From contig NW_024881324.1 in the NCBI RefSeq assembly GCF_018691265.1, positions 1,283,230-1,347,229 of the forward strand: 64,000 nt of DNA. The letters are read 5' to 3'. Made by a program: the position numbers and the translations under genes. The notes under the pieces were generated by a model. The model ran no database searches. It was not told the DNA's origin and worked only from the letters and a program-made list of their open reading frames with translations. Source of the stretch: Tyto alba. Taxonomy: Eukaryota; Chordata; Aves; Strigiformes; Tytonidae. Positions 14,701-26,945 of the stretch are shown here, piece after piece. The number at the start of each line of letters is the position of its first letter. Within the stretch, counting starts at the first letter, position 1.

Positions 14701-15585
14701 GCACCCCTTCATCTTCCAGGGCTTGCTTTCTCATCTATGAGCCAAAAAGCAGGTGCACCTACAAACTTTCTGACACAGCATTAGAACCAGGAACTGCCTG
14801 GTTCTGTCATCTCTGCTATAAACTAGTCCTTAACACTTAATTTAAGACACATGATTTTTTTTTGCAGTTGCAAGGTGGCAAGATTTTTATATGCCAGAGT
14901 TACCATGAACAGATGTTACGGATATATTAGGGATGATACGCTTTCAACAACAGTTTTTTTGATCCATTTAGCAAAATTTATATTAAAATTATACTGATGC
15001 TACTCACTTTTTTCTCTCAGACCTCAGATTTTACCAAGTTCTTCCAAGCTTTGAAAATGAAATGAAATAATTTGAAAATGATGCTTTCAATTTTTGACTT
15101 CTTTAATACTCAGTGTTTGTTCATTATCATAATGCTTCTAGCATCACAGTCCTACGCAGTTAGATGACCTCTACACTCATACATGCGTTAAATTTATGAG
15201 GCAATTAAAGTATTTTTAATAACTTTTTTAAAGTATTATCATCAATCTGAAGCCTTGATTCCATTTTTTCCTTGCATTTTTATCACTCTTTTAAAAAAGT
15301 CTTTACATGTATTTCCAGATTCGGAGACTGTTAGTGTGGTGTTAATGTACGTGACATGTATAAAAGAAGATGTCCTTTAGGAAAATGCTGCGTCACGACT
15401 TTGGATCATGACATAGTGGTATCATGACATATGAGCCAGGAAAATGTCAGACATGTCATGATGGTTCTGGTTTATGTGGTTCTAACGTTTGTTTAAACTG
15501 TAAGGTTTAATCTAGTGTCAGCGACTGCAGAAGGGTACAATTAATTGGCATCCTAGAAAGACGACGTGCACATTTGAAGTAGGTT
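5701..15585. other. Anonymous AT-rich DNA with poly-T/poly-A tracts
   Basis: I see no gene in this stretch. Homopolymer runs include 17 T at 8311-8327, 21 T at 8454-8474 and 22 A at 10985-11006. Slightly GC-richer patches lie at about 6880-7210, 10390-10640, 10800-10930 and 14400-14800; none gives a family I recognise, and frames across them are under about 115 codons. A few words around 10520, read on the minus strand, faintly resemble a LINE endonuclease, but too weakly to annotate. Confidence 0.65.
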
Positions 15586-15870
15586 TATTGCTGGGGAGCA
15601 CACTCGCAGCAGTCCATATCAATTATCCTGGCAAAGTGGCACACCTAGGCTGTGGGACTGGCGTGCCCATTGCCACCTGTGGTACGGCTTCTCTGGGGCC
15701 CTTCACGGGCTGGTTTGCACATGCTGCCGGCGAGAAAACTGGTAGCAACAGGGCAACTCCACCTCTGCCTGCTGCTACGCGTGCTTTACGTGTGCACTGC
15801 TATTTGCCAATGAGCATTTGGTGGCAGCTTTCTGTGGGGGGGGTTCCTATGGAAACGGAACGGATATTTG
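15586..15870. other. Isolated CpG-rich patch
   Basis: A short block that stands out from its AT-rich surroundings by its CpG content: by hand I count about a dozen CpG dinucleotides in roughly 290 bp, while kilobases on either side have very few. A 129-codon frame crosses it on the plus strand (15588-15977), but it opens with TTG, not ATG, has no domain I recognise, and runs on into plain AT-rich DNA. Near its right edge (15846-15859) the word GTTCCTATGGAAAC resembles an imperfect RFX-type X-box palindrome. It could be a regulatory CpG islet, a fragment of a GC-rich mobile element, or a retrocopied segment. I cannot decide between these. Confidence 0.5.
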
Positions 15871-16701
15871 GTCTCTTCCAGCTTGCTCATTCAGTTAGCA
15901 TTAAGTTCAAGTGGTTTAAACTTAAACTCTTAATAATGTCAGCCCCTATCTCTAAATCTACCCATAGTAGATTATGAGCGTGTAACATTATTGTAAGATC
16001 ATATTATCATTGTCATTATGCAATGTACAACCACTTCTTTCCTTGGTGCTTCATTCTGAGAACCAATTTAGTCATGTTTTATTAATTTTTTGCTTTTAAA
16101 CATTATGATCATTAACTCTGTAGAAAAATATAGGTATCCAGGATTGTAGTTGCCCTATTAATTCCAGTAGTCACTGAATGGACAAATTAATTTTTCTATC
16201 AACACACAAATATGTATTAATTGGGACTCTGTTTTCTTGAGGTATTCAGAATCTAAAGTCCCAATGCAAAAAATAAAAAATTCTACACCACTTCTCAATT
16301 AAATATAGAGAGAGCTAGAAGCAAGATCCTTTTTGCTTGTTTGTGAAGAGAACAGAAGAGAATATCTGGATATTTATAATAATTCAGAAAGGTAGAGATA
16401 ATAATTGTTTGCACTATATTGTATAAGTAAGGTACCTAATTTTATAGCTAGTTTTGAGACACGATTAATATTAATAAAGTAATGTTACTTGAAATAATTT
16501 GTGTCACTGACCTAATCCTTTGCTCCACAGATGTTTTCGTTTAGTGTCTGCAGAGCAGTACGCCTCACATAATATTAATATGATACATAGGAAGTGTTTT
16601 TCAAAACTGGGATAAAAAGTTAGTATAGTGTTAGAAAAGATTTGTTACTTACTTTTTCCTTTCATTTACTTAAGCTTAACAGATTGAAGGAGTGTGCCAG
16701 G

Positions 16702-16776
16702 TTTTTTTTTTTTGTTTTTTTTTTTTTTTGTTTTTTTTTGTTGTTGTTGTTGTTGTTGTTGTTTTTGTTTTTTTTC
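16702..16776. repeat. Poly-T / (TTG)n low-complexity tract
   Basis: Runs of T broken by single G bases lead into about eight GTT units and then another T run. It looks like a decayed poly(T) tract in which a trinucleotide repeat has grown. The apparent reading frames across it (poly-Phe, poly-Val, poly-Cys) are products of the repeat. Confidence 0.9.
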
Positions 16777-18032
16777 CAGGAAGATTGAATGTGAATCTAG
16801 CATGCAGATGGCATGTAATTGCATTTCCTGCATTGTTACTATATGTGTTTCATTACTTTTTCACAGCAATGCACTGAGATTTAATCACCCAAGGCTAGCA
16901 ATTGCTGATAAGATGTGCGTATATAGTGGTCTTGCTCAATGGTTAGAAAGCTTACCCTTTGCCTCATGCACTTCCTCCATTACTGCAGCACCATATGTTC
17001 TTTACAAATCCAAACAGAAGAATCATAAGCACTAAATTTACCTGAGAACAACTGCAGACTAAACTGAAGCATTTTAGACGGTTAGAGAAAAAACATGGTA
17101 ATATTTCTCTTGTCATCTCAGCCCAGGCCATTTTTTTTGGCCTCTCTGTTTTCCCCAATACAAGTAGCTATCAAACTGAACTTCTGGAGTGCAAATTAGG
17201 GTTATCCTTTTATTGGGAACGTACTTGCTCATTCTGACTACCAGTGAAACAAGCTATGAAATTTGTTTCATCTCCCCTGATGTTTACACAGGCGAGAAAG
17301 ATTTTCCCACACTTGTGTGTATCTATGATTTAACTACGAATGACATTGTACCTCTCTAATATTAACCCCTTAATCTAGTACATTTCTACAAATAACCACC
17401 TGTAGTCAATTCTTTATTCATAAGCTTTATCTGTTGTTACAGCATATAATCTGTGAGAATGCCCTAATTTTTATCATTCTCTAAGCCTGTCATCATGGCT
17501 GAGACAAGGCTTATCCCTCTGAGCAGATGAGATTAGTCGATCATGTTGAAATCAGAAGAGGGATTATAATGCTTGTAATACACTGAGTCAAATTAAATGC
17601 ATTTTGTTTGTACATCAGAAGATCTTGTTGCTAAGGCTTTGGTGTCTTCTGCTGACTGTATAAATTGCCAATAAAACATTTGAAGGCCGGGCATGGGGAT
17701 GAAAAGTCAAGCAAAAAGCAGAAACAAATTGAAAATATTTGTTTTGTTTATTCAGCCTGGTAAACTAGAAGCTTAACTGTTCTGATGTCGCCATCATATT
17801 CTAAACAACAGGGTTTTCACCAAAGATGAACTCTGATCTAAATCGCATGTTATTCATTTTAATTTATCTTTGACCAACTCTAATGGCATTTTTATTTCTG
17901 AGTAACTTCTTGCTTCCTTGTATTTCTTCTTCTGTTCTTTTTCAGGAACATTTCCTTTGTCCAAACTGTTTTGTCATTATGTAGTATAAACACACATGCT
18001 ATTTATGGGCAGAAGGACCAGAAGGAAGGACA

Positions 18033-18052
18033 CTGATATATATATATATCAG
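18033..18052. repeat. Perfect 20-bp TA-cored palindrome
   Basis: CTGA, a TA core and TCAG form a perfect 20-bp inverted repeat with no spacer. It is mostly a (TA)n microsatellite capped by complementary CTGA/TCAG ends. A small cruciform is possible; no function is implied by the context. Confidence 0.8.
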
Positions 18053-20529
18053 AAATATAGCCATAAAATTATAAATCAGTGGGTAAGGTAATTCTTCCTT
18101 CTACTCCAGCTGGTGCTTCTGTCATACCAGAGTGGTGCAACAACAAGAGCTGTTCTCAGAGAAAGAATCCATTTTCCATTAATAGCCCACTATTTTTTAT
18201 TTGGATTCCAGTGGATAAACATTCAAAAACTGGGATATTTATCTCAGCCCTCTCAGGATTATCTGAAACACGTGAATCACAAAATTGAGACGGAAATACC
18301 GAGTGATCAAGATCACTCATTATATTTCAAACACTTCTGGTTCCAACTCACATTTACAAATTTGAAAATGAAAAATATTGTCAAAAATCATGATGAAAAC
18401 TCAAGGTAAGAATTAGTTGTGAGGTATGCATGCAATAGAAATATGTCTTCACTTTTTTGCCTTGGGGTATAAGAATGGTCTATTATTTGGCTTCTAGTTA
18501 GAGACTAGATGTGTCATCTAATTCAGTTCAAACATACAAAATTCAGAAATTACCATTATATCAAATGCCACGAGGAAATTTTAGTTTGCTCGTAATAATT
18601 TATGACAGTAAATCTAAGCATTTGCCATGAACTGGAGGAAGCATTGTCTAAATTAAAGGAGTTGAGGCTTCTCCCAAGTTTAGAAATCCTTGCATTTTGG
18701 TAGCTTCTGGTGGAATGCAATCCCCCGCATGCCTGTTGTAAACAAAGGCTCTTAATTATCTGAATCTCTTGGAGCCTATAATACAATCCTTGTGGAGCTG
18801 TATTAAATATGTGAGAGCTATGAGATTTCTGCATAAAGTAGCTTATAGGCAGCTTGGACCACACAGGTTTGCTTTCATCTCCAAGCTATATTCCATATGT
18901 GAGTTAGGCTGACATCTTGCCCTGCCAACAGCATAACACTCTCATTGGTGACCAAATTCATCCCTTCATGGTGGGTGTATATATATATATTTTTTTTTTA
19001 ATAACTCAAAAGCAGCAACAATGTATGTGCTTGTTCATAGATTTTCCTTTCAGAAACTGTCTTTTAAGGCCTTTCAAAAGATGAGATGCTTTATACGCCT
19101 TTAGCAGAAGTAGGGAACCTCCTGCTAGCATGACTCAGCAATAGCTAGCCTAAATAAAAATATGGACATTAACATTCATTTTTAAAAATTTTTGGTTATG
19201 TATCATTCTACTCGGAATCCCTGAGTAACACTATTGAACCATATCATACAGCATCAGGTTTATTCCTGTAATGGGACCGTGTTTTGTTATAGTCTGTGGG
19301 AAGTACTATGTAATACTTCAGGATTAATTTGTTATGAAAAAGTGCTTTTGTCAGCATTTCTGAGAGAGGAGAGAAGGATAATGTGTAGAAAAAGGTTGAA
19401 TGAATTGCAGCATTTCCAAATTTTTAGAGAATATAGTTTTATAGGTGTTTCTTTACATATTTTTCAAGATACCATAAGTATGTTCTTCAGTAAGCCTGGA
19501 TCCTGAAAGAAGGAAGTAAACATTTAGCTTCACACATAGTGAATAAACTTGTAGACTTCACAGATTTCCTTTGTTTCTGCCTGAGAAGTTAGCCAGATAT
19601 TGCAAATCTATTTTGTTTTTTTTTCAGCTGGAGGCAGAACTGCTGATGGTTCAGGTATCTGTTTTGCTGCAGTGGTGCTCCTCTACCAAGAATGGGCACA
19701 CCAGGGATCGCGCAGGGGTCCGTTCATAGTGCCGAGACAAACCTCTGCTGGCACTCCTCTTCCTTGGGTCTAGCCCTTCTTTGCCCAGTCCTGCACAGCT
19801 TTTTCGCTGCTTCCGTCTGCTTGTTCACTGCTGCTACACTGTTCACACCTCTTAGTGAACTTTTCATTAGCTTTCTGAATTTTGACATTCTTGTTCCTCC
19901 TCTCCTATTTTTTTCCCCACTTCCAGTCACCTCCAGGGCTTAAATTTAACCAAAATTAAAGACATTTTTTTCATTCACCATATTAGGTGAGATTTTATTT
20001 GATACTAAAATTGCTTAGACTGCATTAAGTGAAGTAGATACAAAGATAGAAAGATGGGATTCAAAGTTTTGAGCATTGAAAATTGGAAGACCACTAAACT
20101 CATGCTGGTGGGAAAAATATGATGTGTGTTTCCTTCCCCCCTTCCCACCTCACCAAATATATGCATCTCCTAACCTACAAATTGTTTTTCATTGACGTCT
20201 GTATATATGTGCTGTGCTCTTTCAAAGACTGTAAAAAAGATTTCCATCGTTAAGCTGCAGAGGGTTTACCAGCTTTGACCGTTTATTCCTTCTTTTGGTA
20301 GTTCATGCAATAAAAGGGTTGCTATAAATTGCACAATATAGATCAATCTTAAAAGATAGATGAAAATAAATTTACATTAGTCCAGGCATTTATATGAATG
20401 TACAATGACCTCTTTGGTTTCATTAGTTCTAGTACAGAAATGCCAGGGGTATAAATCTTCACATTTCAGCACGTGCATGGTTCATTACCTGAAGTCAAGA
20501 TGATGATTTCCTCCATAATGTTTACGTAT

Positions 20530-20549
20530 ACAGTTAAGTACAGTTAAGT
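20530..20549 (+). repeat. Perfect tandem decamer, two copies
   Basis: The 10-bp word ACAGTTAAGT occurs twice in perfect tandem. It is short enough to be a replication-slippage product, and there is no sign of a longer array. Confidence 0.85.
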
Positions 20550-21118
20550 TTGTCACAGAAATATATATTTTAGTCATATGTAGGAGAACAAATACTGGAC
20601 TATACCTGTATATATATATATAAATATATATATATCAACTTCTAATTTCTGTCACTTGATAATTTTGACATCCTTCCCAATTCACTTCCCCAGTACATAA
20701 TTCAGACATGCCTGTAAAATATTTTGAAGAGTCATGAAACTGTACTGAAGCATGCCAGAATTTGTCAAGAATGAAGGTTACTAAATAGTCTGGTTACTGA
20801 CATAAGCAGGATGACACCAAGCTAAAAGTAAAGGACCAAGTGAGACTGGCTGGAGGATCACAGATGGCTCGAAAGCACAGAGACAGTGATGAAGCAACAT
20901 TTCTACTGAACATTTTCTGTAGGACTGGACTGTGAAAATACTGTATTTGTTGGTCTTGGGAAGGGAGTGACATACGAGTGTCTAGTGGAATGACCAATGT
21001 GAAAGCAGGTAAAGCTGAATGCTTACAGCTTGATATGAAAAAAACACAACAGGGAAAAAAATAAAACGAAAGTATTTCTGGCAGTAAATTGCTTTCAACA
21101 AACCTGTTGGTTTGGGGG

Positions 21119-21188
21119 TTTGTTTTTGCTTTTGTTTTGTTTTCATTTGTTTTGTTTTGTTTTGTTTTGTTTTATTTTTTTTTTTTTT
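21119..21188. repeat. (TTTTG)n pentanucleotide tract
   Basis: An imperfect then regular TTTTG array, ending in a pure T run. It probably grew from a poly(T) tract. The matching poly-lysine/glutamine frame on the minus strand is not a gene. Confidence 0.9.
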
Positions 21189-21522
21189 AATTTGGTGTCC
21201 TTGCCCTAAACAACAAATATTCCACATCTGTGTTTTTGTCCAGATTCTCTCATGCCTTCAGCTCTTCTGACAGCTGCTGATTTCATTCACATCCATTTAA
21301 AAATGTCACTCAAGGAGGGATGGAGAATTGGCTGTTCTGCCCATCATACTCGGCGAACAGATGGCAAGGTCCCTGTCCTCCCCTTCCCAAGCTCTTTGAA
21401 GGCTTTGGCTGGGAGACCAAGTTGCTCTCTCAACCCTCAGAGAAAGTACTTTTGTGTGGGGCAAACCAGCTCAACTCCCTTTTCTGCTGCACGGTAGTAG
21501 CACATCAGTATGCCGCATGGAT

Positions 21523-21545
21523 GGGGTGGGATGGGATGGGGTGGG
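21523..21545 (+). other. G-quadruplex candidate
   Basis: Five G runs (4, 3, 3, 4 and 3 bases) are separated by only one or two bases (T or AT), built from a GGGAT/GGGGT minisatellite-like unit. Loops this short are known to favour a very stable parallel quadruplex. It lies about 180 bp upstream of an LTR, outside that element. This is a structural prediction only. Confidence 0.65.
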
Positions 21546-21721
21546 ACGAGTGTCTCATGCTCCTGACGCAGAGCATGTGCAAGGAGCCGTAAGCGGTGGC
21601 TTTTCCGTTGGGGCACAGAAGTTTCTTCCCCTTGGCTGGATGGAGCTGTGGGCCGCAGGAAGGAAAGATGAACACCTGGCAGATGAATGTTACCTGGTAA
21701 TATCTGAAGTGCTTTATGTGG

Positions 21722-21726
21722 GTGAG
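21722..21726 (+). repeat. Target-site duplication, left copy
   Basis: GTGAG directly precedes the LTR and is repeated exactly at 22288-22292 after it. Five base pairs is the typical duplication length for ERVL-type retroviral insertions. Confidence 0.75.
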
Positions 21727-22287
21727 CATCATGGTTTGAACCCGGCCGGCAGCCCAACACCATGCAGCCGCTCGCTCACCCTCCCCAGCCCAGGGGGCGG
21801 GGGAGGGAGTTGGAGGTGTAAAGGGAGACTCGTAGGCTGAGAAAAAAACAGTTTAATAATTGAAATAAAATAAAACAATAGCAATAATAGAAAGTACAAA
21901 TGAGCAATTGCTCACCACCTGCCGACTGATACCCAGCCTGTTCCCGGTCAGCAATCCCAAAATACCAAGGTTCTGGAAGTGAGAGGGAAACCCCTCCTTC
22001 CTGGCCACCCCTCCTTTATTTACTGAGCATGACATTACATGCTATAGAATATTTCACTGCCAAGTTTGGGCCCAGTGCTCTGGCCGTGCTCCCTCCCAGC
22101 TCCTTGTACACCTGCATATGGGCAGGACATGGGGAGGTGGAGAGCCCTTGACCTCTCGGCAGCAACTGAAACTATCAGTGTATTGTCAGCACTCTTCTCA
22201 TACCAAATCCCATACTGAATCCAAAGTACAGCACTATTCTAGCTACTAAGAAGAAAAATTAACTCTATTGTAGCCGAAAACAGGACC
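21727..22287 (+). mobile_element. Solo LTR of an endogenous retrovirus, copy A
   Basis: A 561-bp element of the same family as the copy at 38809-39462. Shared landmarks in the same order are TCATGGTTT near the left end, GCTCACCACC before a GACTGAT-CCCAG block, an ATGACAT...TATAGAATAT block, GCTCCCTCCCAG, and TTAACTCTAT near the right end. A perfect 5-bp duplication (GTGAG) flanks it, which fixes the ends and shows it was inserted as a unit. The canonical TG...CA termini appear mutated (CA at the left, CC at the right). No gag, pol or env remnant lies next to it, so it is probably a solo LTR left after recombination between two LTRs. The family is one I recognise from neoavian genomes; I do not give a library name. 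The region also supplies an A-rich segment near 21860-21890 with about two AAAAT units. Confidence 0.87.
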
Positions 22288-22292
22288 GTGAG
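22288..22292 (+). repeat. Target-site duplication, right copy
   Basis: GTGAG immediately follows the LTR and matches the left copy at 21722-21726 exactly, supporting the element boundaries. Confidence 0.75.
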
Positions 22293-22995
22293 GCAGATGC
22301 AATGTTAGAATCCAGTTCCTTCAAGTGAGATGCTTTCTGGTACACATGCAAACAAGAATATTGGTCTACATAAATAAACTGGAGTACTCACTTGCAAGAT
22401 CTTTTTAAGCAGTTTTGTGTGGTAAGAAACCCAAGTCACAAAGTCCAATTTAAGTCCTAACGTCAGCTTTACGGTTTGCAAATCCATGATTTGCAGCATG
22501 GAAGTTGTATAATATTAAAGATTTCCACTTCACTCAGGATGATAGAGAAGTCTTTCTCATGAGATTTGTTTCATGTGTCTTGTTTTAGGGAGAGTTTTTT
22601 CTTTGGTTAGGAACTATGTTTTCAAGTCTGTTACTCCACAATGTGCATACTGTGAACATGTGACCTTTCTAGCAGTGGTAAAAAAAAAAACAAAAAACAA
22701 ACATAATCCAGAGAAGGGATTTGGGTATGTTTAGCAAATGGCATAACATTGTTCTTCACTACATCATTTGCAGTGTTTTATTTTTACTGTTCACTGTAAT
22801 GCACAGTAGGCTTTAAAGGAATGTTCTTTATAGATAGCAAGGGAAAACTGAACCAGGATTGTCTACCCAAACATGGCCGCTAAAGGGATGTTTGCAAAGG
22901 GTTTGTGTAACTCCACAGAGTAACAATACCCATTCTCCTCTTTCTCAGCAGCCTCTCCATAAATAGTCTTTTAACTTAGAGAGGAAGGTACTAAT
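22293..22995. other. Anonymous DNA between LTR and (AAAAT)n array
   Basis: About 700 bp of ordinary AT-rich sequence with a short A-rich patch at about 22680-22700. I see no gene or recognisable repeat. Confidence 0.65.
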
Positions 22996-23145
22996 TTAAA
23001 ATAAAATAAAAAATAAAATAAAATAAAATAAAATAAAATAAAATAAAATGAAATGAAATAAAATAAAATAAAATAAAATAAAATAAAATAAAATAAAATA
23101 AAATAAAATAAAATAAAATAAAATAAAATAAAATAAAATAAAATA
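22996..23145 (+). repeat. (AAAAT)n microsatellite, about 30 units
   Basis: A pentanucleotide array of about 150 bp with one imperfect stretch (AAATG units) near 23049-23056. Unlike the similar array at 38957-39056, it does not lie inside an LTR, so it arose separately. The two minus-strand frames through it (repeating F-Y-F-I-L) are repeat translations. Confidence 0.97.
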
Positions 23146-26100
23146 TAGAGTTTAGTATCTTCAAAAAAAAACATCTTCTGGAGAAAAGGAAATGGAAATG
23201 AAAATAAATCAGTTTACAAATTGCTCTTGGTTCAACATCACTCACTTCAACAGCTACAGCTATGCTAAAGTATCTGTCACTGTCATTTCTTTTAGCATGC
23301 ATCCCTTTCAGTCCTGTTGTCAAGCTTCCAGTCTGCTGATGACATTTTCCCTTTGCAGTCATGGGCATTTTGAATATGCAGAAACAGCAGTAATAAAGTG
23401 TAGTATGGATTTCAAGGGGATTAGTCCAAAGCAGCCATTAATAATTTCTGATCTGACAGAGGTGATAATTGAGGTAAGCTGTATAACTTGAAGATTTCAG
23501 TTTGGTTAAAATCGCCCTATTAGGTGCTTAATAGTGTTATTAGTCAAATAAATTAGGCTAGGATCTTCCAAATAACCTTGGCACTGTGTATATTAAGTAT
23601 GCTTAGTCCTGTACTACATCCATTCTAACACTGCATTACCAACAGCGATGGTTGTCGTATCACATAATATTCTGCAAGTGCTTGCTTTTGTGCAACAAAA
23701 CATATTACAGATTTCAAATAACAGAGCATAAATCTGTTTTCAGATAAACAAATGACAACAAATCTGTTGGTAATTTATGGTACAAATGATAGGGAATATC
23801 AGTGACTTTTTTTTGGATGTTTTCACTGAGAGCTATAATGACACAGACTCCTTTTAGCCTGCAATCTTGCCAAACTGCTCAATTCATGCTCTCCATATCA
23901 ATATGTTTCTAATGCACAAAGCACTAAATCAGTGTTTTTCAAGTTCAGGAACAGATTTTAGACATGGTCACTGACTACTTCAAAGCGCAACTATAAATAT
24001 GACCCTAGAGAAGGGCAGATGGTCCTAAGAGCTGATTCTATTCCTGCTGAAATCAGTGACAAAAATCTGTTATTGTATGATCTCTCAGCACCACATGCTT
24101 AGGATCTCACAAGCGACATGTTCGGCACTATTCAGTGTCTGGTCTGGTATCTTACTATTCTAAGGAGAATCCAATGCTAAAAATGCATATGCTTTATGAT
24201 GAAATATATATATTTTTTTTTTTTAAGCACCATTTAGACTGTATCCTCTTCCTTTAAAAAGACCCTCCAACAACATGATAACTTGTGGAGGTAGCTGGGA
24301 ACACAGGAAAAGGAAGATTTTAATGCAAAATAGAAAAACAAAATAGAAAACCAAACACATTTGGTGGAATGAATGCTCATACACAACATTAGAAAGCATC
24401 TGTATGCTAGCTGTACAAAGAATAAACATTTCTGCTGCTTTCTTAAGTATACAAAAAGATTTGTTTACAGATAAAAGAAGGAAAATTATATTTTACATCT
24501 TAGTTTCATATTATGTAGCCCTGTACAAAAATATATACAGTATAGATTGTAAGAATTCATTTGTATATTTGCGTAACCCAGTGAGAATGGCAGTATTTTT
24601 CTTCCAGCCTTTACTTAACGATGGCTACACAAGCACTTTGAATTTAAAACTCTGTACTGCATGTAAAGTGAGGTGCGTGCTTTTACCGCTTGTCAAAACA
24701 ATCCTGAAATCCTATTTTCCTTTAATAAAATATAGTTTTGTCCTCCAGATGTATGCTTGAATAAGATGTCATAGTCTGTTTTTGTTCAGGATTGCACCCC
24801 GCTGATGTTCTTAGGCAGCAAGAAAATTACCTTATTGAAACATATTGCTGGTAGTGACTATAGTGCCAAATTTTGCATTGGTATTACACACATGACATAT
24901 TCAGAGACCTTTGAGTAAGACCATGAATATCAAGTGATTGAAAAGATTATACAGGTTTTTTTCTTTGGGTATAAAAGGTTGTGGTTCTGGATGAGTGTCT
25001 TTCAGATCAATATAATTATGTCATAAAAACATGTAACAAAATAGTTACTTTGCAGCCTTTCACACTTGCCTGATTTCATACTAGTTTTATTCTGAGTAGC
25101 ATTATTTTCCTTGCATTAGTTGCACAGTGGCTATTTTAGAGGAGTGGGGGTTGTTTTTAAAATTGTTGCATAATTGTAGGCCCTCTGCTAGTATGTGAGT
25201 ATGCAGACAGATAACACGTTTTATAATGTTTGTTTTTCTAGAGAAAAGATATGTACACTTAAATTACAATCATGGAGTTACATAGCTGGATATTTACACA
25301 AAAACACACACACACAGATTTTATATATTTGTGCACCCAAATTCATATGTGCCTGTACGCACAATGGAATGAATGTACTCTTTATGAATCACATATAAAC
25401 ATTTTAAGAGTGCATATGTTAGTACTAAAATGAGGTAGTACAGAGGTCTAGTTCACTTTGGGTAAAAATCCCTGAATTTCTGGCTGTAGCAGGTGTTTGG
25501 AAGCTGCAAGCAGTGTGATAATATTAAAAATTCATGATATCTGGGTTAAAAGTGTTATTTGAATGTTGCATTTTTCCCTTAGACAAATTTAGTTATGCAT
25601 GCGCTAGTTTTGTGACCCTACAGAGTGATAACTCATTGCCAAAAATCATCAGAGGCAACAATTTGGCTGGCCTGGTTGGCAAAACACTGCCAATCTAGGA
25701 AGCAAAGTTATGATAGTAGCTCCTGCTGGTCACCGGAGTGGCATCAGGGAGAGAAAGCTACTGTTAGAGAAAAGGGAATTGGAAATTTTAGGGGAATTTA
25801 GAAAAAAGGTGAAAATAAAACTGATAAAACCACAGCTAGTTGCAGGTAAAGGATAAAGTGCTGTCTGGAGTGGTTCCTATTAATGTTTCACATGCTAGAG
25901 AAGCGAGCCAAGCTACCAGGAATGCCTGATTTTTCCACTAGCTTCATTTCTTTTAAAACAGTTGAGTTCTTGACAAGCAATCCCTCCTAACACTGCAATG
26001 AAATTATTCCATAAGACACGCCTTTAACCTCAGCCTGTATTTATGGAGAGATGGGTGAGTGCCCATAATCCTACTTTGGGCTGCACTAAAATTTGGAAGA

Positions 26101-26945
26101 GGGGTTTGACACAGGTTCCAGAATTTGCCGAATGGCACATTGTGGCTTTGGATCCCCTGGGTTAAGCACCTGCTAGAACTTCTCTGATACCTAAATCCAA
26201 ACTGTCATCTCAGATATGTAATCTGGATCGGTCTCTGACAACATCTGGAGATGTTCCAGGTTGCTGTTTCCTAACAGCCTTCCAACAGGGACAGGGCCTG
26301 CAGAACTCCGAGGACATCTGAGTATAAAACCATCGTCTGTGGATAAACAGGATTTTATGAAATGGTGTTCCATGATGTGTACAAACCTGACTCAATGCCC
26401 CAGGAAATCTTTTCCAGAGCTTTGCTGCTATACACAGGTTGTAATGCCAGGAGAAAGGACGAGTTAGCCTCTGATTTTTTTTGTGAGAATTATAACACTG
26501 ACAACAATCTCTGTGGAATGGCTTTCTATGTTTACCCCTCTGAATAGTTTCAATTATTCACATTACAGTACTACAGTGTTTCAAAACATTAAATGATACT
26601 GAATTTACGGCACAAGGAAACACCTCACTTATTTGTTCACTCATTGCATAACACAGATGTCCTCAACAGACTTAGCAGAGAAAAAAAGTTAAGATTCATA
26701 TGTAGGGCAGCCTAGAAAGATTAAATAGTTTAATGTGGCCTCTTCCAAAAGTATGGAATTTTAGAGGTACAACTTCACATTTAGTGAAATCCATTTTCAT
26801 GCTTTGTAATATTTTACTTAAACAGCACATAGCTTCACTAAATTGCAGTTTCTGTGCTCATCTTTGCCCTTTTATATGGACTACTTACATCAAATATCCT
26901 CTAGCTGTCTCCTACATCTCCTTTGTATCTGAACTTTGAAGAGAA
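23146..26945. other. Anonymous AT-rich DNA
   Basis: No gene is supportable. The longest plus-strand frame (24404-24760, 118 codons) is hydrophobic and resembles nothing I know. A short CA run lies near 25303-25317. The decamer TGAGGTAGTA at 25431 equals the start of let-7, but no hairpin follows. Confidence 0.65.

Larger units (their letters stand above)
15871..21118. other. Anonymous AT-rich DNA
   Basis: No gene is supportable. The stretch includes a T/TTG tract at 16702-16776, a perfect 20-bp TA-cored palindrome at 18033-18052, a perfect tandem decamer at 20530-20549 and a (TA)n patch near 20612-20635. The area around 17420-17690 is AT-rich without simple repeats and has a texture like conserved non-coding DNA, but I cannot test that here. 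Confidence 0.65.

Noticed and set aside
21320..21840. Several overlapping frames of 75-128 codons just before and into LTR copy A
   Set aside because: They overlap on both strands in a GC-richer patch, run into the LTR, and show no domain; low stop frequency from composition explains them.
22971..23368. Minus-strand frames with repeated Phe-Tyr-Phe-Ile-Leu, also at 38818-39295
   Set aside because: Translations of (AAAAT)n arrays; flanking residues come from ordinary or LTR sequence.
25431..25440. TGAGGTAGTA, identical to the first ten bases of let-7
   Set aside because: The rest of the mature sequence does not match and no complementary arm lies within 100 bases, so there is no hairpin precursor.
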